The translations under genes and the position numbers were made by a program. A model generated the notes under the pieces. It saw only the letters and a list, made by a program, of their open reading frames with translations. It was not told the DNA's origin and searched no databases. From Halodesulfovibrio sp. (lineage in GTDB: Bacteria > Desulfobacterota > Desulfovibrionia > Desulfovibrionales > Desulfovibrionaceae), in NCBI RefSeq assembly GCF_015482765.1, contig NZ_JADMLB010000012.1, forward strand, positions 1 through 64,000: a stretch of DNA of 64,000 nt, written 5' to 3'. Of the stretch, positions 18,202 through 27,200 are shown in pieces; positions within the stretch are counted from its first letter, which is position 1; every line of letters starts with the position of its first letter.

Positions 18202-18240
18202 GTTATGGGTTTGGTGGGCGCTGGTAACGCCTGTTAGAAG

Positions 18241-19611
18241 CTATAGCGCTGCCAAAGCGTTATCTACAGCAGAAATGATTTCATCGATTTCAGACTTTGT
18301 TGAGATGAGTGCAGGGCTGAAGCAAAGGTTGTTATTGTATTTTTCAAAAGAACGGTTAGTGCGGCCGATGATAACGCCGTTTTGCATGCAGTGACCGGCA
18401 ATTTTCATTGTGACGGATTCATCAACAGGTTCTTTTGTTTTTCTATCGGTAACAAGCTCCATGCCTTGGAATAGTCCGACACCGCGAACATCACCAATGA
18501 TTTCGTATTTGTCCTTCAATTCAAAGAGACGATCCTGCATGTATGCACCCATAGTGGTAACATTTTCAAGCAGGTTTTCTTCTTCTACAATACGCATATT
18601 TTCCAATGCAGCAGCTGGACCTGCTGTACAGCCGCCAAAGGTAGAAATGTCACGGAAGTAGCGCTCACGGTCTGAAGGGTCAGCTTTAAACTGATTAAAA
18701 ACGTCTTCTGTGGTTACGGTGCAGGAGATTGCTGCGTAACCGGAAGCAACGCCTTTTGCCATTGTTACGATATCCGGTGTAAAGTCGTAATGCTGGTAGC
18801 CGAACCACTTGCCTGTACGGCCGATCCCGCAAACTACTTCATCGATATGGAGAAGCACGCCGTATTTATCACAAATCTCACGAATTATCGGGAAGTATTC
18901 TGGTGCAGGTGGAATAACACCGCCGCCGGCTGTAATCGGCTCAAGGATGATACCGCCTACAGTGTCCGGATCTTCTTTCAACAGCAATGTTTCTAATGCA
19001 TGTGCGCACTCTATGTTACAGCTTCCGTATTCTTTTCCAAACGGGCAGCGGTAGCAGCAACAGTGTTCCAGTTCTGAAAAGCCTGTGAGGAATGGACCGT
19101 ACTGCGCTTTTCGTTCTGATTGGCCTGTAGCACTGAGTGCAGCGATAGTTGTTCCGTGGTAGTCTCTGTCGCGGTAGATAACTTTATGTTTTTTCCCGTC
19201 ATTGTTGAAATGGGCAAGCTGACGGATCATTTTGAAAGCTTTTTCGTTCGCTTCAGAGCCGGAGTTTGAATAATATACACGGCTGAAGCCAGGCATTTTA
19301 TCTACGAGTCGTTCTGCAAAATTTGCAGCAGGAACGTTACCGGCACTGTTTGCAAAGTAGCAAAGTTTTACCAGCTGATCGCGGACTGCGTCTGCTATGG
19401 ATTCACGTCCATACCCGACGTTAACTGTCCATACCCCGCCGGATACGGCATCGAGATACTCATTTCCCTTTGCGTCGGTAATACGCATGCCTTTACCTTC
19501 AACAAAAACAGGCGGGTCATTTTGCTCAAATGGTTTGTGCTGGGTAATGTGGTGCCAGCAGCAGTCTTTATCTTGTTGTACGGCGTTGGTTGGATCAATT
19601 AATTTACTCAT
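18241..19611 (-). CDS. class III omega-aminotransferase (taurine/beta-alanine--pyruvate type)
   Basis: The 456-residue PLP enzyme has the class III pattern SNSGSEANEKAFK (about 115), YHGTTIAALS (about 152), HIDEVVCGIGRTGKWFGYQHY (about 255-275, containing the conserved Asp) and VTMAKGVASGYAAISCTV with the PLP-binding Lys. The runs WHHITQHK, YLDAVSGGVWTVNVGYGR and FRDISTFGGC closely resemble taurine:pyruvate aminotransferase of Bilophila as I recall it. A cysteine cluster HCCCYRCPFG-GSCNIEC (about 180-200) is notable. The neighbouring CoA-acylating semialdehyde dehydrogenase fits beta-alanine to malonate semialdehyde to acetyl-CoA better than taurine, because no sulfoacetaldehyde enzymes (Xsc, IslA, SarD) are seen. 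The exact donor is open. AAGGA lies before the ATG. Confidence 0.85.
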   Translation of the reverse strand: MSKLIDPTNAVQQDKDCCWHHITQHKPFEQNDPPVFVEGKGMRITDAKGNEYLDAVSGGVWTVNVGYGRESIADAVRDQLVKLCYFANSAGNVPAANFAERLVDKMPGFSRVYYSNSGSEANEKAFKMIRQLAHFNNDGKKHKVIYRDRDYHGTTIAALSATGQSERKAQYGPFLTGFSELEHCCCYRCPFGKEYGSCNIECAHALETLLLKEDPDTVGGIILEPITAGGGVIPPAPEYFPIIREICDKYGVLLHIDEVVCGIGRTGKWFGYQHYDFTPDIVTMAKGVASGYAAISCTVTTEDVFNQFKADPSDRERYFRDISTFGGCTAGPAAALENMRIVEEENLLENVTTMGAYMQDRLFELKDKYEIIGDVRGVGLFQGMELVTDRKTKEPVDESVTMKIAGHCMQNGVIIGRTNRSFEKYNNNLCFSPALISTKSEIDEIISAVDNALAAL

Positions 19612-19752
19612 AGTTTTTTCCTTGTGGACAGATAGATTGACATGACGGAGCGGATATCCGTCATACCTTGAAAGTTACAATACCATGACGACCGGAAAAT
19701 CTGGAGGGAGATTCTCCGGTCGTTTTGTCAGCAGAATAGACTTCGTGGACTG

Positions 19753-21231
19753 CTAGTTCTCTGTTGCGCGAGAAGCAGTGGTTTCTTCTTTGGTTTCAAA
19801 GAAAACAGGGATGGAGTTGTCGCCAAAGATACTTTCACGGATTTCAAGTTCAGGAGTGTTGCGGACTGTCTGAACTTGAATGAAGTAGAATCCAATACCC
19901 ATCATAATCCAAATTGCCATGAGAATCCAAGGCTCTCTTCCGATGATGGCCGGGGAGCCTGGAATGGTGAGCATACCAAGGATAATAAGAGAGGCAATTG
20001 CACCGAGAATAGAGCTCAGGTTTCTTTCACCGCGGGCAGCGAACATTTTGTAGCATGCCAGGCAGGTGTAGAGATACGCGATAACAGTGCCCACAGAGCA
20101 CATATCAACAATCCAGCCTACAACTGCGCGTCCAGCCCAAGGAGTGAGAAGGCTGATAGCGATGGTGAAAATGATTGCGTTATGCGGTGTGTGGTAAGTC
20201 GGGTGTACTTCTCCAAACCATGGCGGCAAAAATTTACCGCGGGCAATAGAGAAGATGAGACGGGTGGTAGCAAGGTAGAAGCCGTTCATTCCCGTACAGA
20301 CTGCTCCAAGAACGGCTGTACCCAGAATGATGCTGCCGAATTTACCAAGGGCAAGATGGGCAACAGTGCCGGTAGCCCATGCGTGGTCTTGAGCAAGCAG
20401 TTCTTTGTAAGGAAGAACACTGCCGACACAGAATGTGACAAGTGTGTAGAGCAATGCACCGATACCGATAGCGCCGAGCATAAGAACTCGTGCTTTCTTT
20501 GGAGAGAAAGAGAATTCTTCAGCAGCTTGAGGAATGGTGTCGAACCCAACGAATAAGAAAGGCGCAATAGCAACAACTGTGATGATAGACGCGAACGGGG
20601 ATTTGCCTTCTGCAAAGTGTGGAATAAGGTTTGAGAATGCAAATGTGTCTGTTGTAACAACACCGAAGGTCATTGCCAGTACGCCAAAAGTAAGAGCAAA
20701 GGCGAGAATAAGCTGAATGCTTCCTGCAACACTTACGCCGCGATAGTTCATGATGCCGAAGATGAGGATAGAGGCAGACATAATGAGCACTTCACCGACA
20801 TACACGTCCCATCCTGCAATGGTGTACAGGTAGCCGAATTCAAAGGCACCCGGTAGCAGGAAGCGGGCAAGAAGGGCTATTGCAGAGGCGTTGATGCCTA
20901 CAATGCTGAGATAGCCGAGTACCAGTGCCCAGCCGCAGACAAAGGCACCGACAGGGCCGAATCCTGCGTAAGCGTATGCAAACTCGCCGCCAGCTACAGG
21001 ATAATGCTCAATCATTTGGCTGTAGCTGAGTGCAACAACACTCATGACTATGCCGCCGATTGCGAATGCTATGATTGTAGCCAGAGGGCCTGCGTTAGGC
21101 AGAAAGGATATACCGGGAAGGACGAAACAGCCCCAGCCGACAATACAGCCGAGTGCCAGTGCGCCTACTTGCCAAGGGGATAGGCTTTTTTCAAGCGTGC
21201 CACGTTCTGTTTTTTGAGATGTTCCAGCCAT
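19753..21231 (-). CDS. APC-superfamily amino acid permease
   Basis: The inner-membrane transporter has about 492 residues and roughly 12 hydrophobic helices. The first helix, WQVGALALGCIVGWGCFVLPG, carries the small-residue substrate loop of amino acid/polyamine permeases. I start at ATG 21231 because GAGGAG precedes it and the protein then begins MAGTSQKTERGTLEKSLSPWQ; a longer frame to 21366 adds a basic, non-membrane extension with no support. The gene sits between the acylating dehydrogenase and the aminotransferase and probably imports the amine they degrade. The substrate is not determinable from sequence. Confidence 0.85.
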   Translation of the reverse strand: MAGTSQKTERGTLEKSLSPWQVGALALGCIVGWGCFVLPGISFLPNAGPLATIIAFAIGGIVMSVVALSYSQMIEHYPVAGGEFAYAYAGFGPVGAFVCGWALVLGYLSIVGINASAIALLARFLLPGAFEFGYLYTIAGWDVYVGEVLIMSASILIFGIMNYRGVSVAGSIQLILAFALTFGVLAMTFGVVTTDTFAFSNLIPHFAEGKSPFASIITVVAIAPFLFVGFDTIPQAAEEFSFSPKKARVLMLGAIGIGALLYTLVTFCVGSVLPYKELLAQDHAWATGTVAHLALGKFGSIILGTAVLGAVCTGMNGFYLATTRLIFSIARGKFLPPWFGEVHPTYHTPHNAIIFTIAISLLTPWAGRAVVGWIVDMCSVGTVIAYLYTCLACYKMFAARGERNLSSILGAIASLIILGMLTIPGSPAIIGREPWILMAIWIMMGIGFYFIQVQTVRNTPELEIRESIFGDNSIPVFFETKEETTASRATEN

Positions 21232-21408
21232 TATAACTCCTCGTTTGGATATGCGTTTGCGCCGTAAGGCGATTTTTCTTGCTGGCGGACATTCATAAGC
21301 GTCTACGTGTAGGGCACGGACATGAAATATAATCAATTTCAAACAAAAGTGGATAATCGTATCCACAATACTTCGTACGGGTAAGGCAGACGCCTATAGA
21401 AATAGGTG

Positions 21409-21435
21409 GGGAACCCTGTGTTCTGCAGGGTTCCC
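21409..21435. other. perfect 10-bp hairpin between dehydrogenase and permease genes
   Basis: GGGAACCCTG / CAGGGTTCCC with a 7-nt loop, just after the dehydrogenase stop codon. No T-run follows on the minus strand. It is therefore more likely an mRNA-stabilising or processing structure that sets different expression of the two genes than a full terminator. Confidence 0.5.
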
Positions 21436-21452
21436 TTCAAGTTCGAGAGTAA

Positions 21453-22994
21453 CTACGAAGCTACACAGCTACGTACGTTTGAACTTGCTGGCTTTGCCTT
21501 ACCGGCACGGACTTCCGGGTCCGGATGGTAAGTGCGAACGGTGACAACTTTGTTCTGGGTGTAGAAATCTACCGCATCTTTTCCCTGAACTTTGTCGGTA
21601 CCTACGAGGGAACCTTTGATGCCACCGAAAGGCAGATATGGATGTGGAGCGCAGATGCCGACATTAACGCCGATCATGCCTACTTCGGCTTCGCGGCTGA
21701 AGGTTTCTGCGTAATGCATGTTTTGTGTAAAGATACATGCGCCGTTACCGAATTCGGAGCTGTTGATCAGGTTGATTGCGTCGTCCATGTCTGCAACTTT
21801 TACAACTGATACGAGCGGGCCGAATACTTCTGTACTGAAAACTGGGTTGCACGGGGTAACATCTTTAATGATTGTCGGCCCCACGTAGAATCCGTTCTGA
21901 TCTTTTTCAGGAACTTCAGGGTTACGTCCGTCCAGAAGCAATGAACAGCCGCCACCGTGTTCCAAGGCGATATCAACGTATTTTTCAACGTTTTCTTTTG
22001 CAGCCTTACTGATGAGTGGGCCCATGTATACGCCGTCATCCATGGCGTTACCCACAGTAACTTTTTTGGATGCTTCCAGCATGCGTTCACATACTTCGTC
22101 ATAAATTTCCGGAACAACACCGACGATGGAGCCGGCAAGACAACGCTGGCCGGCAGAGCCGTAGCAGGAGTTGATGAAGTTATCGATGAAGATATCCATA
22201 TCGGTATCTTCCATAACAAGAAGCATGTTTTTTGCGCCGCCGAGCAACATGGAGCGTTTTGCATTTTCACCAGCTGCTTTTGCCATTGCTTTTGCTGTAG
22301 GTGTGGAACCAACAAGGCATACACCGGCAACGCGTGGATCTTCATACCAAGGAGCTGCTACGCTTCTGCTACCGTAAATTACGTTCACAACGCCCGCAGG
22401 AATTCCGATTTCCATAAATATTTCAATCATCTTTTGCATGAAGAGCGGAGACTGTGTGGATGGCTTGTAAATGAAGGTGTTACCTGTTGCGATAGCAACC
22501 GGAATAAACCAGCCGAAAACAAGTGCAGGGAAGTTAAACGGAGCAACGCCGCCAAAAACGCCCAGAGGTTTTTTTACCACTTTGCCGTTGATGTTGTTGG
22601 CAATGTTATCCAAGGTGTCACCCTGAATAAGTGTCGGTACACTTGCTGTTGCTTCGAGAATTTCAATGACTCGGCGGACTTCACCGCGTGCTTCAGAAAT
22701 GTGTTTTGCCTGATCTATGGCGATGGAATACGCGAGATTTTCCTGCTCACGTTCCATGAGCTCACGCATTTTGAAAATGTATCCCATGCGTTTTGCAATA
22801 GGGGTATTTTTCCAAGTTTTAAAAGCTTCTGCTGCGGTATCAATTGCTTTTTGAGCAAGGGCATCGCTACCCATTGGCACTTCACCGAGTACTTCACCCG
22901 TGGAAGGGTTATATAACGGTGTAAACTCTGTGCCTTGTTCCTGAACCCATTCACCGTTTATATAATGTTTGATGGTGTAAAATTCGTTTGCCAT
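21453..22994 (-). CDS. mmsA: CoA-acylating (methyl)malonate-semialdehyde dehydrogenase
   Basis: The 513-residue aldehyde dehydrogenase is of the MmsA/IolA subgroup. The family-specific segment LLGGAKNMLLVMEDTD (about 260-275) and the active-site region GSAGQRCLAGS (catalytic Cys near 294) are present. The early PLGVFGGVAPFNFPAL segment holds the catalytic Asn. Enzymes of this group convert malonate or methylmalonate semialdehyde with CoA and NAD to acetyl- or propionyl-CoA and CO2. As first gene of the operon with a permease and an omega-aminotransferase, it would turn the deaminated beta-alanine into acetyl-CoA. An alternative is an acylating sulfoacetaldehyde dehydrogenase for taurine. AAGGAG precedes the ATG. 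A sigma-54-type promoter lies about 185 nt upstream. Confidence 0.88.
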   Translation of the reverse strand: MANEFYTIKHYINGEWVQEQGTEFTPLYNPSTGEVLGEVPMGSDALAQKAIDTAAEAFKTWKNTPIAKRMGYIFKMRELMEREQENLAYSIAIDQAKHISEARGEVRRVIEILEATASVPTLIQGDTLDNIANNINGKVVKKPLGVFGGVAPFNFPALVFGWFIPVAIATGNTFIYKPSTQSPLFMQKMIEIFMEIGIPAGVVNVIYGSRSVAAPWYEDPRVAGVCLVGSTPTAKAMAKAAGENAKRSMLLGGAKNMLLVMEDTDMDIFIDNFINSCYGSAGQRCLAGSIVGVVPEIYDEVCERMLEASKKVTVGNAMDDGVYMGPLISKAAKENVEKYVDIALEHGGGCSLLLDGRNPEVPEKDQNGFYVGPTIIKDVTPCNPVFSTEVFGPLVSVVKVADMDDAINLINSSEFGNGACIFTQNMHYAETFSREAEVGMIGVNVGICAPHPYLPFGGIKGSLVGTDKVQGKDAVDFYTQNKVVTVRTYHPDPEVRAGKAKPASSNVRSCVAS

Positions 22995-23059
22995 GAGAGA
23001 GACTCCTTGATGTCCTAATCAGGCGCATGTGCACCTTGTTGTATTATTCAGATAACGTT

Positions 23060-23077
23060 GCACCTTTTTAACGGTGC
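23060..23077. promoter_or_regulatory. inverted repeat GCACC-N8-GGTGC in the dehydrogenase leader
   Basis: Perfect 5-bp arms around an 8-nt AT-rich spacer, about 70 nt before the dehydrogenase start codon. TGCACC occurs again at 23030. It could be an operator or an RNA hairpin. Confidence 0.35.
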
Positions 23078-23177
23078 GATATCCTTCATCACTTAAGGTG
23101 GGAAACGACAACGGGTGCATCCCATAATTACAGTCCGCGTGTCGCTTCCCGAGATATGCTGAAATCACTTCTCTAAA

Positions 23178-23194
23178 AGCAAAGTTGAGACCAA
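23178..23194 (-). promoter_or_regulatory. sigma-54-type promoter for the amine-catabolism operon
   Basis: On the minus strand TTGGTCTCAACTTTGCT keeps the invariant GG-N10-GC spacing plus TTGG and TTGCT of the -24/-12 consensus; the central CACG is not conserved. It would start transcription about 170 nt before the dehydrogenase ATG. Confidence 0.55.
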
Positions 23195-23289
23195 AAATGC
23201 TCTTCTTGTTATATTTCCTTTAAAAACAGTGTGTTGATAGTTTTCGAGTGAAGACTGTTTTGGTGGTCTTTTAGGTAGGTGCATTGTAT

Positions 23290-23305
23290 GGGGCATGAAA
23301 GCCCC
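23290..23305. promoter_or_regulatory. GGGGC-N6-GCCCC palindrome 1 (candidate enhancer site)
   Basis: GGGGCATGAAAGCCCC. First of three similar sites spaced 66 and 62 bp apart (about six helical turns), placed between two divergent sigma-54-type promoters. Confidence 0.5.
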
Positions 23306-23355
23306 TGAAAATGTTTGCGGGGTGTTCTCTTTCACGCTGGGCTGTACTTTTTCGC

Positions 23356-23371
23356 GGGGCACATTTGCCCC
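23356..23371. promoter_or_regulatory. GGGGC-N6-GCCCC palindrome 2 (candidate enhancer site)
   Basis: GGGGCACATTTGCCCC, with the symmetry extending outward (TTTTTCGC on the left, GTGAAAAA on the right, one mismatch). It is the most symmetric of the three. Confidence 0.5.
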
Positions 23372-23417
23372 GTGAAAAACATTTTTGGGAATGTGTCGTA
23401 TAGATGGGCTTTGTCAC

Positions 23418-23433
23418 GGGGCATAAAAGCCAC
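23418..23433. promoter_or_regulatory. GGGGC-N6-GCCAC palindrome 3 (candidate enhancer site)
   Basis: GGGGCATAAAAGCCAC, a slightly degenerate third copy about 110 bp upstream of the plus-strand sigma-54-type promoter. Confidence 0.45.
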
Positions 23434-23535
23434 ATGGATTATTTCAGTGTGCGTTTTGATGGAAGAGAAGAAGGCAGAACTCAGCGTTTTCATTTGTTTT
23501 TGTAGATAAAAGTGCCAAGAACTGCTGTTCGTCTG

Positions 23536-23552
23536 TTGGTGTGATCTTTGCT
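23536..23552 (+). promoter_or_regulatory. sigma-54-type promoter for the SGNH/kinase/regulator genes
   Basis: TTGGTGTGATCTTTGCT matches the -24/-12 consensus with correct GG-N10-GC spacing and only three mismatches at specified positions. The predicted start is about 30 nt before the SGNH hydrolase ATG. Confidence 0.65.
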
Positions 23553-23593
23553 GTGTATGGTGGACTTACTTAATTCATTACACAGGAGACACT

Positions 23594-24187
23594 ATGAAGA
23601 CCTTCTTTTTCTTTGGTGATTCGTTGACGTTGGGAGTGAATGATAAGGGGATGCTCGGGTGGACGGGGCGGTTTGCTTCGACACTGGATGTGCCTGTGCC
23701 GCCGACAACTTTCTATAATCTCGGGGTATGTAAGCATTCCAGCCATGCTGTTATTGAACGATGGAAGGATGAAGTGGATAGACGCGCACTGCCGGAATCA
23801 GATGTGAGGATAATGTTTTCATTTGGTGTAGTTGATATGGCGGCACCAGAAGGCAAACCGATTATTCCGTTGCAACAGTCTGTAAAGAATTTGGAAGCGT
23901 TGATTCAAGAGGCAACATCAACGTATCCCATAGATTCTATTCGTGTATTGAGTCCGTTTCCTGTGGCGCAGGCAGAGCATCGTGGACGTATTGAAGAGCT
24001 GCATTTTGCCTACGCCGCGGTCTGTCGAAAATATGGTGTTGGATATGTGGATGTATTCACATCTCTTGCCGGTGACGAAAATTATATGGGTGACTTACAA
24101 GATGGTGTGCATCCTGCAGAAAAAGGGTGCGAAGTAATTGCCGGATATTTGTCTAATGATCCGTCTATTCCGGATTGGATTGCATAG
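23594..24187 (+). CDS. SGNH/GDSL-family hydrolase
   Basis: The protein has 197 residues. The GDSL block FFFGDSLTLGV (catalytic Ser about residue 9), NLGVCKHSS (oxyanion Gly), FSFGVVDMA in place of the usual GxND block, and DGVHPAEKG near residue 176 (catalytic Asp and His) place it with SGNH esterases/acyl-hydrolases. The unusual third block lacks the Asn, so activity may differ from typical members. No signal peptide is seen, so it is probably cytoplasmic. ACAGGAGAC precedes the start. It is the first gene after a sigma-54-type promoter and precedes a two-component system. The substrate is unknown. Confidence 0.8.
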   Translation: MKTFFFFGDSLTLGVNDKGMLGWTGRFASTLDVPVPPTTFYNLGVCKHSSHAVIERWKDEVDRRALPESDVRIMFSFGVVDMAAPEGKPIIPLQQSVKNLEALIQEATSTYPIDSIRVLSPFPVAQAEHRGRIEELHFAYAAVCRKYGVGYVDVFTSLAGDENYMGDLQDGVHPAEKGCEVIAGYLSNDPSIPDWIA

Positions 24188-24194
24188 ATCAAAA

Positions 24195-24253
24195 TAGGAT
24201 GTCTTTGAGCGTGCTGCATTATGTTCAGTAGATAAAACGGTCAAAGGCATCCT
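24195..24253. other. long-loop hairpin between the SGNH and kinase genes
   Basis: AGGATGTCTTTGA / TCAAAGGCATCCT (one mismatch) enclosing about 32 nt. There is no T-run, so it is more likely an mRNA-processing or stabilising structure than a terminator. Confidence 0.4.
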
Positions 24254-24273
24254 GATGTAATAGGGAGAGTGAA

Positions 24274-27200
24274 ATGCGGTTGCGTTCCTTACTTGTTCTT
24301 GGGGCAATCATGGTTTTAATCGGGTTGCATTTTACATATCAAAAAGTGCTCGAGCATTTGAGTGACAGCGAAGCAGCTGTTGAAAAGATTATTGAAAATA
24401 AAGAATTTGTATGGGCTAATTTTACTGATGAGGAACGCGATTGGCTTTCAAAAAACTCTACAGTGACTGTTGGAGTTGATAAAAACTTTTTTCCTATGGA
24501 AGGGCTGGATGAGAATGGTCGCTATATAGGAGTAGCCAGTGACTATTTGCGGATTTTAGAGAAATTGACGGGATTGAGTTTTTCAATCTCTGTTGCCGGT
24601 GATTGGCCGAATGTTCTTTCGTCAGTGAAGTCCGGTAGACTTGATATGCTGGCTGCTCTTGCCCCCAGCCCCAGTCGTGCACAGTTTTTAACCTTTACCG
24701 AATCCTATATTGCCATGCCCGGCATTATTGTTGTGCAGAGGGGAAGTGAAGAGGGGCTTACTCTTGACGATCTTAAAGGCAAGACTGTTTCTGTTGTTAA
24801 GCGGTATGTCTGGCATGACTATCTCGAAGAGTTTTATAAAGACATCACATTGGATGTGGTGGAAGACAGTCAGGAAGGGTTGCAGCATGTCTCATTCGGA
24901 CAGTCTGATGCTATGGTCGATTTTCAGTTCAGTATTACTCATAAGATAAAACAGAGTGGTATTCTTAATCTGCAAGTGGGCGGAGGAATCGGCTTTGATC
25001 CCGGAATCTCAATGGGGGTACGGACTGATCTTGTGATTCTGAAGGGAATTATTGATAAGGCATTAAAAAGGGTAACTCCGGAGGAAAAAAATGCGATAGC
25101 CGGCAAGTGGGTAAAAGTCAGTGAAAAAAGCACTGTTTCAAACAGGGCTATAGCAGTGATGATCGCTTGTTTATTGAGCTTGCTTGTGGCGACGTGTTTT
25201 ATTTTACTCTGGAACATCTCTTTGAAACGGATTGTTGAGAAACAAACATGTGAGCTCAATAACGAGCTTGGCAATCGCGATAGGGTTGAAGCTGCTTTGC
25301 GTAAAAGTGAGGAGCGTTATCGGCGTATTTTTGAAAATATTCAGGACGTATATTTTCAAGCAACATTGGACGGAACGATACTTGAGATCAGCCCCTCTGT
25401 TGAAAGGGTGTTCGGGTGTACACAGGAAGAGGCTCAACGGCTTTCTGTGAAAAATTTTATTGATGCTTCTGTTCTGGAAGATATGTGGAGTGTGTTGCGT
25501 AAGCATGGAGAATTAGAAGACTATGCCTTTGTATACCATTCATCAGATGAACCTGTATTTTGTTCCGTAACAGGTACATTTCTTCGTAACAGCAATGGAG
25601 AGCCGACAGAGTTTGTGGGGTCTGTTCGCAATGTTACCACGCGCGTTCAGTATGAAAAAATGTTGAGTGACGCTAATCTTGAGTTGGAATCCAGAGTAGA
25701 AGAGCGAACCCGTGATTTACAGAAAATGAACGAAGAGTTGCAGCGTTCCAAAGAAGAAGCAGATGCTGCAACAAAGGCGAAGAGTCAATTTTTGACAAGT
25801 ATCAGCCACGAATTACGTACTCCGCTTCATGCCATTATTGCTTTCACTGAGCATGTTCGTTCCCTCGAATCTTCATCCGCTGTGCGGAATTATCTGCGTA
25901 ATATTCTCGATTCATCATTTACGTTGCTTGATATTATCAATGATCTCCTCGATTTTTCTAAAATTGAAGCAGGACATGTTGTCTTGGAGCGTGTTCCATT
26001 TATGCTTGATCATTGCGTGCAGCGTGTATGTAACCTTGTTTTGGCAAGGGCAGCAGCTCAGGAGCTTGAGTTTATTGTTGATTTGCCTCCGACAGTGCCC
26101 GCACGGCTCGTTGGTGATTCAGGTAAGCTGCAGCAGATTATATTAAATATTGCGAGTAACGCCTTGAAGTTCACTCCTTCAGGAGGAGCTATCACACTTT
26201 CATTTGACTATAAGATGAAGGCTGAACAGGAAATTTGGTTGCATTGCTATGTTGAAGATACAGGCATCGGAATTCCTGAAGATTCTCTCGATCAACTTTT
26301 TGTTCCGTTTCAGCAGCTTTCAGGTGGTGACTTGTATAGCTATGGAGGAACAGGGCTGGGGCTGAGTATTTGCAAGCGCTTTATTGAAGGTATGGGCGGT
26401 GAGATAAGCGTTGAATCTGAAAGCGGAAAAGGGTCATTGTTTGCCTTTACTGTTCCTGTGTTGCTGCAAAAAGATGCAATGAAACAACCTCCTGTTCCGG
26501 AAGAACTTTCCGGGTTGAAAGTGTTGCTTGTTACAAGGTCTGAACGCTCCGGAAAGGCTATGGCGCGTCATTTTACCTTTGCTTCGTTGAAAACAGAAAT
26601 CGCATACGGGGTTGATGCCGCTATAGAGTCTCTGAACTCCGCAGAATCTAAGCCGGATGTGATTTGTATCGGGCATAATATCGCAGCGTCTGAGTGCCCC
26701 GAAAGGCTTTTTGTCTCCAGCACAGGCGAAGATATCCCTGTACTGATGTTGGCTGCGAAAAACGACAAGCTATCTCTTTCTAACCGTGCCCTTCCTGAGC
26801 ATGTACACGTTGTTACGGAAATACTGACACATAGAATGCTTCAGCATGCACTTTGCAATATTTTTGGTGCAGAGCCCCTTGTGCCGCTGGATGCGGAGAC
26901 GCCATTTACAGCCCATAGTGACAATAGTGTGTTTAAGGGGGTGCGGGTGCTTATTGCTGAAGATACATTGACTAACAGAGACATCTTGCAACTGCTTCTT
27001 TCTCCGACAGGTGCAGAATTGACCTTTGTTACTAACGGGTATGATGCCGTGGAAGCCGTTAAGGATGGTTCATACGACCTGATTTTGATGGATGTTCAGA
27101 TGCCGAGAATGAACGGGTGTGAGGCCGCAACTGCTATTCGCACAGAATTGCAGGTGACAGACGTGCCGATTATTGCCTTGACGGCGCACGCCATTAAGGG

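Larger units (their letters stand above)
17920..18240. other. convergent intergenic region with two hairpins
   Basis: The gap between the convergent polysaccharide and aminotransferase operons is 321 bp. It holds a terminator for each side (17972-18007 and 18167-18201). About 160 bp between the hairpins has no ORF or repeat that I can support. Confidence 0.5.
22995..23593. other. 600-bp divergent sigma-54 control region
   Basis: The region lies between the amine-catabolism operon (minus) and the SGNH/kinase/regulator genes (plus). It contains an outward-facing sigma-54-type promoter for each side and three GGGGC-type palindromes between them, listed separately. A further GCACC-N8-GGTGC inverted repeat lies at 23060-23077, in the leader of the dehydrogenase gene. 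No ORF is convincing. Confidence 0.6.

Noticed and set aside
19876-20556. 226-codon plus-strand ORF opposite the permease
   Set aside because: Antisense shadow of transmembrane-coding DNA, with atypical charged composition.
21409-21435. Hairpin after the dehydrogenase gene as a full terminator
   Set aside because: No T-run follows it on the transcribed strand, so I list it only as a structure.
21957-22916. 319-codon plus-strand ORF opposite the semialdehyde dehydrogenase
   Set aside because: It is Cys/Phe/Asn-rich antisense of a gene whose own frame shows clear catalytic motifs; no ribosome-binding site or family resemblance.
22995-23593. Palindromes at 23290-23433 as a CRISPR array
   Set aside because: Only three short, imperfect palindromes with regular spacing but no conserved direct repeat of 25-40 nt and no cas gene.
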